64,000 nucleotides of DNA from Deltaproteobacteria bacterium (lineage in GTDB: Bacteria; Myxococcota_A; Polyangia; Nannocystales; Nannocystaceae). Made by a program: the position numbers and the translations under genes. The notes under the pieces were generated by a model. That model was not told the DNA's origin. It ran no database searches and worked only from the letters and a program-made list of their open reading frames with translations. The stretch lies in NCBI GenBank assembly GCA_016709225.1, contig JADJEE010000012.1, positions 1,488,001 through 1,552,000 on the forward strand, written 5' to 3'. This document shows positions 42,064 to 49,741 of this stretch, one piece after another (within the stretch, counting starts at the first letter, position 1; every line of letters starts with the position of its first letter).

Positions 42064-42098
42064 GCCAGTTTGGTTTGGCCGCCTCCAGGGGACCGTCC

Positions 42099-43433
42099 AT
42101 GACTCGCGCCGCAACTCGCTACGCACCCCAGGCCTTGGGCCTGACCCTCATTGCACTCGCCGGGGGCTGTGGCTCCGACGACGCCGCGGACGACGGCGCC
42201 GCGCAGGACCGCGTCACCTTCTACGAACACGCGCTGCCGGTGCTCAACGAGCACTGTGGTGGATGCCACCAAGAGGGGGGCATCGCGCCGTTCTCGACCG
42301 GCGACTACGCGACCAGCAAGCAGTGGGCCGCGGCGATCGTGGAGTCGACCCAGTCGCGCACGATGCCGCCCTTCGGCGCCAACAACGACGGCAGCTGCAA
42401 CGAGTTCACCCACGCGCGCTGGCTCAGCGACGACGAGCTCGACACGTTGGCGAGGTGGGCCGAGCAGGGCGCACTCGAGGGCGAGCGGCCGGCACAGATC
42501 CCGCAGCCGCCGGCGCTGCCGACCCTCGTCGGCGAGGGCATCGAGGAGCTGCACACGCCGCAGTACCAGCCCCTCGGCGAGGCCGGGGCCGGCTCCGAGT
42601 ACGAGGACTACCAGTGCTTCCTGCTCGATCCAGGCCTCGATCGCGATCGCTACGTGGTCGGCTTCGAGGTGCTACCGGGCAACGACCGCATCGTGCACCA
42701 CGTGCTCGGCTTCCGCGTGAACCCCAACGTCTTCGACAACGCCAAGACGATGCAGGCGCTCGACGACGCCAGCCCCGACCAGATCGGTTGGGACTGTTTC
42801 GGTGCGGCCGGCGACGACGTGTTCGTCGACAGTGTGCCGGTGACCTGGGCGCCGGGCACCGGCGCGGTGAACTTCCCCGAGGGTACCGGCATCCCGTTGC
42901 TCGCGGACGACGTGCTGGTGGTGCAGGTGCACTACAACCTCGCCGAGACCGCGGGCACCGACACGACCACCGTCCGCCTGCAATACGCCGACGAGGTCGA
43001 GCGCCCCGCGGTGCAGTCGCTGTGGGATCCCTTCCTCTACTCGACGATCTTCGGCGGCGAGCCGGCCAGCCTGCCCGCGGGCCAAGAGCACGCCACCTAC
43101 GCGTGGAACGAGCAGATCTCGACCATGACCAACCTCGCGCCGAGCGGTGAGGTCGACATCTACGGCGTCCTGCCGCACATGCACAAGCGCGGTCGCACGA
43201 TGTCGATCCAGCTCGAGCACGACGGCGAGATGTCGTGCGCTGCCGACGTCGATCGCTACGACTTCAACTGGCAGACCGCGTACTTCCTGCAGCAGCCGAT
43301 GGTGGCCAACGCGACCGACCGCGTGCACGTGACGTGCGACTGGGACACCCGCGGCGATCTCCAAGCCGTGACGCCGGGCTTCTCGACCGCCAACGAGATG
43401 TGCCTCATCGGGCTCTACGTGGTGCCGCGCTAG
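42099..43433 (+). CDS. Lipoprotein with heme motif and Cu monooxygenase-like domain
   Basis: 444 residues. Lipobox ALAGGC (Cys24). A short cytochrome-c-like region follows with one CGGCH heme-binding motif (53-57), typical of the planctomycete/myxobacterial cytochrome-c-like modules (HALPVLNEHCGGCHQEGGIAPF). Residues from about 150 resemble copper type II ascorbate-dependent monooxygenases: IVHHVLGF (His-His), LVVQVHYN and LPHMHKRG (His-Met-His), which could supply the two copper sites. This resembles peptidylglycine hydroxylating-type enzymes; the substrate is unknown. The heme could supply electrons to the copper centre, which is inference. An operator-bearing promoter lies 50-80 bp upstream. 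Confidence 0.85.
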   Translation: MTRAATRYAPQALGLTLIALAGGCGSDDAADDGAAQDRVTFYEHALPVLNEHCGGCHQEGGIAPFSTGDYATSKQWAAAIVESTQSRTMPPFGANNDGSCNEFTHARWLSDDELDTLARWAEQGALEGERPAQIPQPPALPTLVGEGIEELHTPQYQPLGEAGAGSEYEDYQCFLLDPGLDRDRYVVGFEVLPGNDRIVHHVLGFRVNPNVFDNAKTMQALDDASPDQIGWDCFGAAGDDVFVDSVPVTWAPGTGAVNFPEGTGIPLLADDVLVVQVHYNLAETAGTDTTTVRLQYADEVERPAVQSLWDPFLYSTIFGGEPASLPAGQEHATYAWNEQISTMTNLAPSGEVDIYGVLPHMHKRGRTMSIQLEHDGEMSCAADVDRYDFNWQTAYFLQQPMVANATDRVHVTCDWDTRGDLQAVTPGFSTANEMCLIGLYVVPR

Positions 43434-43480
43434 GCCCCGTGGACGAAGCGATGCACGAGCGCGGCCGCATGCGCTGCTGC

Positions 43481-43486
43481 TAGACT
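43481..43486 (+). promoter_or_regulatory. -10-like TAGACT, 8 nt before the 43495 start
   Basis: TAnnnT element with no Shine-Dalgarno before the ATG and no matching -35 at 17 nt. Same arrangement as at other starts in this window. Confidence 0.45.
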
Positions 43487-43494
43487 TTGGCCGC

Positions 43495-44433
43495 ATGCGC
43501 TGCGCATCCCTCCTTGTGACCGCGGCGTGGGCCTGCACGCCCACGGCGTCGTCGAGTCCGCCTTCGGCGACGCCGCAGCCAGCCATGCACGTGGTCGCGC
43601 CGCCCACGAGCCAGCCCGAGGCGCCCACGCCGATCGCCGCGTCGCCGCGCGGCTGCCGGCTCACCGCCGGCGATCACGAGCTGGATCTCGAGGTCGCCGG
43701 CGCCCCGCGCCACCTGCTGCTCGAGGTGGGCGACGAGGTCCGATCGACGCCACCGGTCGTGTTCGCGTGGCACGGCTTCGGCGACAGCCCATGGTCCGCC
43801 AAGGCGTCGCTCGCATCGGAGCCGGGCTGGCGCGACGCGATCATCGTGGCGCCACAGGGCGGCCCACGGACCTTCGATCAATTCGGCCCGAAGCCCCGCG
43901 CGGGCTGGCAGGTGCACGCCGGTGAGCTCGGCGATCGCGACCTGGCGTTCTTCGACGCGATCGTCGCCGAGCTCGCGCGGCTCGACTGCCTCGATCGCAG
44001 CCGCGTCTACAGCACCGGCTTCTCCAACGGCGGGTTCTTCACCAACGTGCTGGCGTGCCACCGCTCCGAGGTGCTGGCCGCGGTCGCACCCGCTGGCGGC
44101 GGCGGGCCGTTCGAGACCTGCGACGGGCCGCGGATCCCGACGCTCATCACCCACGGCCGCAAGGACGGCGTGGTGCCGTTCGCGATGGCCGAGACGTCGC
44201 TGACGCGCTGGGCGGCCCGCAACGGCTGCTCGGCCAAGCCCAAGGCGCCCACACAGGGCTGCAGCGTCGTCCCCGGCTGCGATGCCGACGCGCCGGTCGA
44301 GATGTGCGCGTTGGCGATCGATCACGTGTGGCCCGAGGGGCAGTCGCGGCGCGTGACCGAGTTCCTGCGACGCTTCCGCAAAGCGACGAAGGGACCCGCA
44401 GCCGCCGTAGGCGGCCACGGATCCCCGTCGTAG
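43495..44433 (+). CDS. Secreted esterase, PHB depolymerase/LpqC-like
   Basis: 312 residues. Probable lipoprotein signal MRCASLLVTAAWAC (Cys14), then a Pro/Ser/Thr linker. Alpha/beta hydrolase fold: VVFAWHGFGDSPW near the oxyanion hole, nucleophile elbow GFSNGGFF, an acid in THGRKDGVVPF and the His in AIDHVWPEGQ. Related in type to the esterase at 35374, but with GFSNGG instead of GFSWGG. Several Cys (RLDCLD, NVLACHR, FETCDGP, NGCSAK, GCSVVPGC) suggest disulfides. Substrate unknown. Its 3' end converges with the Asp/Ser-repeat lipoprotein, 34 bp away. Confidence 0.88.
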   Translation: MRCASLLVTAAWACTPTASSSPPSATPQPAMHVVAPPTSQPEAPTPIAASPRGCRLTAGDHELDLEVAGAPRHLLLEVGDEVRSTPPVVFAWHGFGDSPWSAKASLASEPGWRDAIIVAPQGGPRTFDQFGPKPRAGWQVHAGELGDRDLAFFDAIVAELARLDCLDRSRVYSTGFSNGGFFTNVLACHRSEVLAAVAPAGGGGPFETCDGPRIPTLITHGRKDGVVPFAMAETSLTRWAARNGCSAKPKAPTQGCSVVPGCDADAPVEMCALAIDHVWPEGQSRRVTEFLRRFRKATKGPAAAVGGHGSPS

Positions 44434-44467
44434 CTCGAGCCGACGTCGCGTGACGCCGGCGCAGGGC

Positions 44468-44926
44468 TCAGCCCATGCTGTCGTTGCCGGTGCTCGCGTC
44501 GTCGTCGTCCGAGTCGTCGTCGTCCGAGTCGTCGTCGTCGCCCTCGGTGTCATCCGAGTCGTCGTCGTCGCAGTCGGTGTCATCGTCGTCCGAGTCGTCG
44601 TCGTCGTCGTCGTCCGAGTCGTCGTCGTCGTCGTCCGAGTCGTCGTCGTCGCCCTCGGTGTCGTCGTCGTCCGAGTCGTCGTCGTCGCCCTCGGTGTCAT
44701 CCGAGTCGTCGTCGCCCTCGGTGTCGTCCGAGTCGTCGTCGTCGCCCTCGGTGTCGTCCGAATCGTCGTCCGAGTCGTCGTCCGAGTCGTCGTCGACGCC
44801 GCCGTTGCGGTCGGAGCTGCTGCCATCGCCGATGCGCTCACAGCCCGGCAGGCCGAAGCCCAGCAGAGCGACGACGCCGAGGACGCGGGTGAGGTTCCAA
44901 GCTTCGGAGGTCTTCGAGATCTTCAT
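44468..44926 (-). CDS. Lipoprotein with an Asp/Ser repeat domain
   Basis: 152 residues. Signal peptide with lipobox FGLPGC (Cys29), then a mature part of nearly pure Asp-Ser repeats: DDDSDDD, DDTEGDDDDS and similar blocks, with about two Asp per other residue. Extremely acidic; it could bind Ca2+ or other cations or act as a charged surface tether, like SD-repeat proteins, but this is inference. The ATG at 44926 begins the only signal-like sequence; the frame is open 38 codons upstream. The opposite strand also shows a long open frame caused by the repeat, which I regard as spurious. Confidence 0.75.
   Translation of the reverse strand: MKISKTSEAWNLTRVLGVVALLGFGLPGCERIGDGSSSDRNGGVDDDSDDDSDDDSDDTEGDDDDSDDTEGDDDSDDTEGDDDDSDDDDTEGDDDDSDDDDDDSDDDDDDDSDDDDTDCDDDDSDDTEGDDDDSDDDDSDDDDASTGNDSMG
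44496..44796 (-). repeat. Imperfect GTC/GAC-rich tandem repeats
   Basis: The + strand reads as runs of GTCGTC broken by CGAGTC and CCCTCGGTGTC blocks. It codes for the Asp/Ser domain on the minus strand. Likely slippage-prone and length-variable. Confidence 0.85.
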
Positions 44927-45093
44927 GGTCGGGTGTCCCTCGCCAGCAGCCGTCGGTCGAATCCGCTCCGGTGCTCGCGTGCCCTGGGATGCCCGAGCCT
45001 GCGCCTCGTTACAGCTCGGGGAGGCTTTTTTTCGTCGCACCCGAGGCCGTTGAACCGCGCGTAGGCAGGCCTACGGCGGCAACAAGCGGCGAA

Positions 45094-46059
45094 TCATCGA
45101 TGGGGATCGAGGCGCGCGCGCTCGGCCTCGGCGCGGTACGAACCGCGCGGAAGCTCGACCAGGTAGCGCTCCCAGCACGACGACGGCTCGGCCGCGGTGC
45201 GGCACAGACCCGCCCGCGCGTCGTCGACGTAGCGACCGCGGGGAAACGCCCGCAGGTAGCCACGCCACCGCTTGGCGAGGACAGCCGTGTCGCCGCGCTG
45301 GGCCGCCAGCGCGAACAGATCGCCCCACGCGAGCTCGGCCAGCATCGATCCGCCGGCGACGCGCGTGACCTCGAGATAGAGCGACTCGGCGAGCTCGCGA
45401 TCGCCAGCGCGCCACGCCGCCGCAGCGCGATCGCCGAGTTCGCGGGCGCGGTTCGCCGGCACGGCCGCCCGCGGTCGCGCGCGCATGCTCGGCGCAGCCG
45501 GGCTCGCCGGTGCCACCGCCGGCTGCACCACCGTCGGGGTCGACGACGCGACACGAGGCGGCATCGAAGCGAGCTCGCGTCGCTGGACCAGCGCGTCGGC
45601 GGCATCGACCCCGCGCTGGTGATGGGCCTGCGTGGGCGCGGGTGCGGGCCCGGCCTCGCGCAGCGACCCGTCGGGCACGATGCCACCGAGGGCCGCGACC
45701 ACCGCGGCCGCGGCCAGCGTCACCGCGGCCACGAGCGGCCAGCCGCGACGCGCTCGGGGTCGCAAGGCGGGAATCGGCTGGGCGCGACGCGCCTCGATCG
45801 TTCGCGCGAGTGCGGCTCGGGCCGCGAGCACGAGGGGATCGAGCAGCGCATCGTGGGGCTGGGCATCGGCGTGCCGCACTGAACGAATGTCGATGACCTG
45901 TGAGCAGCCCTGCTCCACCGCGACGAACCCCATCGCACGTGCCCGCGCGACGACCCTCGAGAAGTCGCGCCGTGCATCCGCGATCGCGGGGGGAACCGCC
46001 CCGTGGACGCACTCGACGAGCACGTCCAGCGGGGCGGTAAGCTGTGAACGAGGGGTCAT
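45094..46059 (-). CDS. Single-pass membrane protein with helical tail
   Basis: 321 residues: a cytoplasmic part of about 105 residues (LDVLVECVHGAVPPAIADARRDFSRVVARA) with no zinc-finger motif, a transmembrane helix at about 107-128 (WPLVAAVTLAAAAVVAALGG), a Pro/Ala linker and a TPR-like C-terminal domain (RELGDRAAAAWRAGDRELAESLYLEV) with a Cys pair (GLCRTAAEPSSC). The layout resembles anti-sigma factor-type proteins of myxobacteria, but no sigma gene is adjacent, so I do not assign that. A longer form starting at GTG 46125 is possible. The gap 44927-45093 holds a T7 run at 45026-45032 but no convincing terminator. Confidence 0.7.
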   Translation of the reverse strand: MTPRSQLTAPLDVLVECVHGAVPPAIADARRDFSRVVARARAMGFVAVEQGCSQVIDIRSVRHADAQPHDALLDPLVLAARAALARTIEARRAQPIPALRPRARRGWPLVAAVTLAAAAVVAALGGIVPDGSLREAGPAPAPTQAHHQRGVDAADALVQRRELASMPPRVASSTPTVVQPAVAPASPAAPSMRARPRAAVPANRARELGDRAAAAWRAGDRELAESLYLEVTRVAGGSMLAELAWGDLFALAAQRGDTAVLAKRWRGYLRAFPRGRYVDDARAGLCRTAAEPSSCWERYLVELPRGSYRAEAERARLDPHR

Positions 46060-46259
46060 GGGCCAAGCTTCGAGCGCGGAGCACAACCCCTCGCCGCCGT
46101 CGATGACCGCGCGGGGTGGCTCCAATGCCCCTGTTGCGCCGACGTGCTTCTGATTACGTGTGCGGCTTCGCGTTCACGCGCGCAGAGGTTCCCGGCACGC
46201 GTGAGGGGGACCGCACGCGGCCACGCGGCCGGCGGGCCCACCCTTCTGGCTTTCGCTGT

Positions 46260-46309
46260 GGCAGGTTCCGGTGCGGAAATGCGAGTCCCTTGCGGACGCG
46301 CGACCTGCC
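46260..46309 (+). promoter_or_regulatory. Candidate three-way-junction leader RNA
   Basis: GGCAGG (46260-46265) pairs with CCTGCC (46304-46309) and encloses two hairpins: TTCCG-GTG-CGGAA, and GCG-A-GTCC-CTTGC-GGAC-G-CGC. This compact 50-nt three-way junction ends 47 nt before the lipoprotein start. I recognise no known riboswitch class. The rest of the 297-bp gap 46060-46356 shows no clear promoter. Confidence 0.35.
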
Positions 46310-46356
46310 CTGGGCCTGACGACCCGCGACCCCGCGGACCACTGGAGACAACGACG

Positions 46357-47028
46357 ATGAACCGCAAGCTTGCTTCCTCTCTGTTTGCCCTCGCCCGCAT
46401 CGGCGCCCCCATGGCGCTCGTCCTCGCCGGCGGCTGCGCCACCACCGACGACGGCGACGACACCAACGCCACGACGATCAGCACCAGCGTGTCGACGACG
46501 ATGACGACCACCGACAGCGACAGCGGTGAAGGCAGCACCTCGGGCGGCGGCACCGCATCGACCACGGCGTCGACGACCGCGACCTCGACCGATCCCACCA
46601 TCGACCCGACCACCGACAGCAGCGGCGGCAGCCAGTGCTCCGCAACCGACGAGTGCATCGACGACTCGATGTGCAACGGCGGGTCGTGTATCGAGTGCGT
46701 GTGCATCGGCGGTGGCGAGACCGGCGCGACGATGAGCGACTACAACGCCTGTGACATGTGCGGCGCCGGCGAGACGCCGATCTCGATCATGGGTCTCGAC
46801 GGCTTCTGCTTCTGCTCGCCCACGTGTGATGGTGCGATGTCGGCGTGCCCGGAGCCGACCAGCGGCGGCGGCACGCCGGTCTGTGCGCTCGGCACCGACG
46901 CGATGAACCCGACGCAGTGCGTCGTGATCTGCATGGACGACTCGATGTGCCCGACCGGTGGCACCTGCCAGGTGCTCACGACGCCGCAGGGCGACGTCGG
47001 CCTGTGCACGCACCCGACGCCGATGTGA
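46357..47028 (+). CDS. Cys-rich lipoprotein with Ser/Thr spacer
   Basis: 223 residues. Lipobox LVLAGGC (Cys27), then about 65 residues rich in Thr, Ser, Asp and Gly. The C-terminal 130 residues hold about 20 Cys (CSATDECIDDSMCNGGSC, ECVCIGG, CDMCGAGE, FCFCSPTC), likely a disulfide-rich extracellular module with no catalytic motif. Same design as the lipoprotein at 37233. The ATG has GGAGA (46344-46348) 8 nt upstream and a candidate structured leader before that. Confidence 0.8.
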   Translation: MNRKLASSLFALARIGAPMALVLAGGCATTDDGDDTNATTISTSVSTTMTTTDSDSGEGSTSGGGTASTTASTTATSTDPTIDPTTDSSGGSQCSATDECIDDSMCNGGSCIECVCIGGGETGATMSDYNACDMCGAGETPISIMGLDGFCFCSPTCDGAMSACPEPTSGGGTPVCALGTDAMNPTQCVVICMDDSMCPTGGTCQVLTTPQGDVGLCTHPTPM

Positions 47029-47041
47029 TGATGGCTCGCGT

Positions 47042-47076
47042 GGGTCCGGAGGAGCGCGCCGCGTTCCTCCGCACCC
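47042..47076. terminator. Bidirectional hairpin between convergent genes
   Basis: GGGTCCGGAGGA (47042-47053) and TCCTCCGCACCC (47065-47076) pair at 11 of 12 positions with an 11-nt loop. It sits between the lipoprotein stop (47028) and the opposing kinase stop (47078). There is no U-tract. Confidence 0.55.
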
Positions 47077-47077
47077 G

Positions 47078-49486
47078 CTACGCGATGTGCCAGAGCGACT
47101 CGGCCCTCGCGCGCACCTTGGCGATGCGCTCCGGGTACGACGGCAACGCCCGCACGGGCGCGAGCACCGGGCAGTGCTCGAGCCAGTCGACGTCCATGAG
47201 GGTGTCGTCCACCGCACGACCGACGAACTCGTCGGCGACCTCGGGGCGGCCGAGCACCCCGGCGGTCTCGGCAGCGAGCTGACAGACCAGCGCACGGAAG
47301 CGGGGGCTGAGCGCGTGGAGGCGCTGACGCAACGCGTCGAGCAGCGTGTCGTGGGCGACGTCGTCGAAGTACGTCGCGAACAACAAGTCGACGAAGGTCG
47401 AGGCCTCGCCGACGCGGTCGTAGCCCTCGCGGAGCTTCAGCAGGGTCTCGCGATCGCCTCGCCAGCTCGCGATGCGGGCCCGCAGACCGACGACCGCGAT
47501 GTCGCGCGCGTCGTCGCGCTGGGCCAGCTCCGCGAGCACCGCGTCGGCCCGCGCCGAGTCGCCGCGGAGCTCGTGGTAGCGCGCCTCGTAGATGAGCAGC
47601 CGCGAGTTCACCGGATCGAGCTCGTAGGCGAGCCGGATGTGACGAATGCCCTCGACCGCTCGACCAGCCTCGCACTGCAGCGAGCCCAACACCTCGTGCG
47701 CAGCTGCGAAGGTCGGCGCAATCGCCAGCGTCTGCACCAACTCCGCGGCCGCGGTCTTGTAGTCGGCCTGCTGCATCGCCAGGCGGGCCGCGGCAAGGTG
47801 GGTCTCGGGCATGCCGGGCGCGTGCTCGAGCGCCTCGGCGACCGCTCGCTCGGCTCGCTCGCGGCGCCCCGCGGGCGCACCGCTGGGGACGAACCAAGTG
47901 CGCTCGGCCGCCACCGCACGGGTGGCGATCGCGGCCTTGAAGTGCGGTGCGATCGCCAGCGCGCGCTCGAGCAACGCGATGGCGCCGTCGCTACCGTCAC
48001 CCCCCGCGTCGACCCGGCGTAGCGCCGCGCGTCCGCGCAGATACAGCTCGATCGCCTCGGCCGGCACGTCGCCGGCAAGATCACCGACGAAGAGCTCGAC
48101 GCGCAGCGTCTCGGCCACGCGCTTGGCAACGCGGTCCTGCAGCTCGAACACATCGCCGAGCTTGCCGTCGAAGCGGTCGCTCCAGGTCTGCACGCCGGTG
48201 CTGGCGTCGACGAGCCGCGCCGAGATGCGGATGCCATCGCCGCCGCGCTGCACGGTACCGTCGATGAGGGTGTCGACGCCGAGGTCCCGCGCAAGCATGC
48301 GTGGATCGACGTTGGGATCGAGGCCGGCGGTCGAGCCCCGCCCGATGACCCGCAGGCCGCGGGTGCGCGAGAGCAGATCGATGAGCTCGTCGCTGAGCGC
48401 CTCGGCGAGGTAGGCCTCGTCGCTGGGTCCGCGGTAGCGAAACGGCAGCACCGCGATCGTGCGGCCGGTGCTCGGCACCGGCGCGAAGCCGGCGCTGGTC
48501 GGCGTGCGCGTGCGCGCGGGATCGAGGCCGGTCGTGCCCACCGCGCGGGCGGTCGCCGGTGGCGTGCGCACGGCCGGCGCGGGCAGGGTCTCACGGCGAT
48601 CGGCGAGCGCAGCTCCGACCACCTCGAGCGCCAGCAACCGCTCGATGAACTCGTCGACGCTGCTCGGACGGGCGTCGGGCGCGGCCGCGAGGCAGTCGAG
48701 CACCAGCCTCGTGAGCTCGTCGGGCAGCAACACGATCGACGATGGATCGATGGGCGCGCGATCGAGTCGCGCGAGCGCGAGCGCGAGTGGGTTGTCGGCG
48801 ACGAATGGCAGCTTGCCCGTGAGCAGCTCGAAGAACATGACGCCGAGCGCGTAGACGTCGCTGCGCGCGTCGATCGCGACGCCCTTGACCTGCTCGGGGG
48901 CCATGTACGCCGGCGTGCCCAGCCACGCGCCGCCCTCGACCGTCAGCCGCACGTCGCCTGCGAGCGCGCACGCGATGCCGAAGTCGGTGATGACGGCCCG
49001 GCCCGCGGCATCCACGAGGACATTGCCGGGCTTGAGGTCGCGATGCACGATGCCGGCCTCGTGTGCGGCCGCGAGGCCGCGCGCGACCTGCAGCGCGAGG
49101 TTGGCCGCGACGCCGACGGCCATCGGATGCCCCGCCATGCGCGACTGCAGCGAGCCACCCTCGACCAGCTCCATCGTCAGGAAGTGGGTACCGCGGTGCT
49201 CACCGATGTCGAAGATGCGCGCGACGTTGCGGTGCGTCACGCGGCGCGAGAGCCGAACCTCCTGACGGAAGCGCTGCACCGCATCCTCGCTGCGCGTGTG
49301 CTCGAGCAGCTTCAGTGCGACGCGCTCGCCCAGCTCGGCATCGAAGACCGCGTGGACCGAGCCCATGCCGCCGCGGCCGAGCAGTCGTTCGATCACGTAG
49401 CGACCGGCGAGACGGCTGCCGGTCCCGAGCGAACCCGTGCCGTCGGAGGCCATGGTGTCGGTCGCGGACTCGTCCCACGCCGTCAT
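47078..49486 (-). CDS. Ser/Thr kinase fused to TolB-like and TPR domains
   Basis: 802 residues. Kinase domain: LLGRGGMGSVHAVF glycine loop, VALK with Lys59, HRDLKPGN, ITDFGIA and YMAPEQVKG, ending about residue 290. A TolB/FlgO-like N-terminal-type domain follows (about 342-460: TIAVLPFRYRG, ALSDELIDLLSRTRGLRVIGRGS, DTLIDGTVQRGGDGIRISARLVD), as found in adenylate cyclases and CadC-like regulators. The last 320 residues are TPR repeats. There is no clear transmembrane helix, so it is probably a cytoplasmic signal integrator. It is head to head with another kinase gene across 255 bp (49487-49741), in which I see no clear promoter. Confidence 0.92.
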   Translation of the reverse strand: MTAWDESATDTMASDGTGSLGTGSRLAGRYVIERLLGRGGMGSVHAVFDAELGERVALKLLEHTRSEDAVQRFRQEVRLSRRVTHRNVARIFDIGEHRGTHFLTMELVEGGSLQSRMAGHPMAVGVAANLALQVARGLAAAHEAGIVHRDLKPGNVLVDAAGRAVITDFGIACALAGDVRLTVEGGAWLGTPAYMAPEQVKGVAIDARSDVYALGVMFFELLTGKLPFVADNPLALALARLDRAPIDPSSIVLLPDELTRLVLDCLAAAPDARPSSVDEFIERLLALEVVGAALADRRETLPAPAVRTPPATARAVGTTGLDPARTRTPTSAGFAPVPSTGRTIAVLPFRYRGPSDEAYLAEALSDELIDLLSRTRGLRVIGRGSTAGLDPNVDPRMLARDLGVDTLIDGTVQRGGDGIRISARLVDASTGVQTWSDRFDGKLGDVFELQDRVAKRVAETLRVELFVGDLAGDVPAEAIELYLRGRAALRRVDAGGDGSDGAIALLERALAIAPHFKAAIATRAVAAERTWFVPSGAPAGRRERAERAVAEALEHAPGMPETHLAAARLAMQQADYKTAAAELVQTLAIAPTFAAAHEVLGSLQCEAGRAVEGIRHIRLAYELDPVNSRLLIYEARYHELRGDSARADAVLAELAQRDDARDIAVVGLRARIASWRGDRETLLKLREGYDRVGEASTFVDLLFATYFDDVAHDTLLDALRQRLHALSPRFRALVCQLAAETAGVLGRPEVADEFVGRAVDDTLMDVDWLEHCPVLAPVRALPSYPERIAKVRARAESLWHIA

Positions 49487-49741
49487 GGTGGTGCCCCCTG
49501 CAGCGGCCCGCTGCTGCGCCAGATCACCCGGCGCCGCGGACTCGGGCTGACGTGAACCGCAACCAAGGGCAACCAGGTTAGCACCGGCATCGACGCGGGT
49601 GGGGCTCCGCAGGCTGGCAGACGCCGCTCGCCGGGTGGATGGTTACCGTCGGTGGACGCCGACGCAGGCGGTGGGCTGGTTGCGCCGGCCGGCGGCCACG
49701 CTTGCCGACACGCGGCGATTTGGCGACGATCGCGAGGAACC

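Noticed and set aside
45026..45032. A run of seven T, a candidate intrinsic terminator
   Set aside because: The stem before it is weak with several mismatches, and no + strand gene ends just upstream.
44450..45064. Open frame on the + strand opposite the Asp/Ser lipoprotein
   Set aside because: It is a Val/Arg-rich shadow produced by the GTC repeat; the minus frame has a signal peptide and lipobox.
45094..46059. Anti-sigma factor
   Set aside because: The membrane layout fits, but there is no zinc-finger motif and no sigma gene beside it.
46313..46345. CTGACGA resembling the hammerhead ribozyme core, with a GAAA-like site nearby
   Set aside because: I could not pair the required stem II, and the GAAA and cleavage positions do not fit any of the three hammerhead arrangements.
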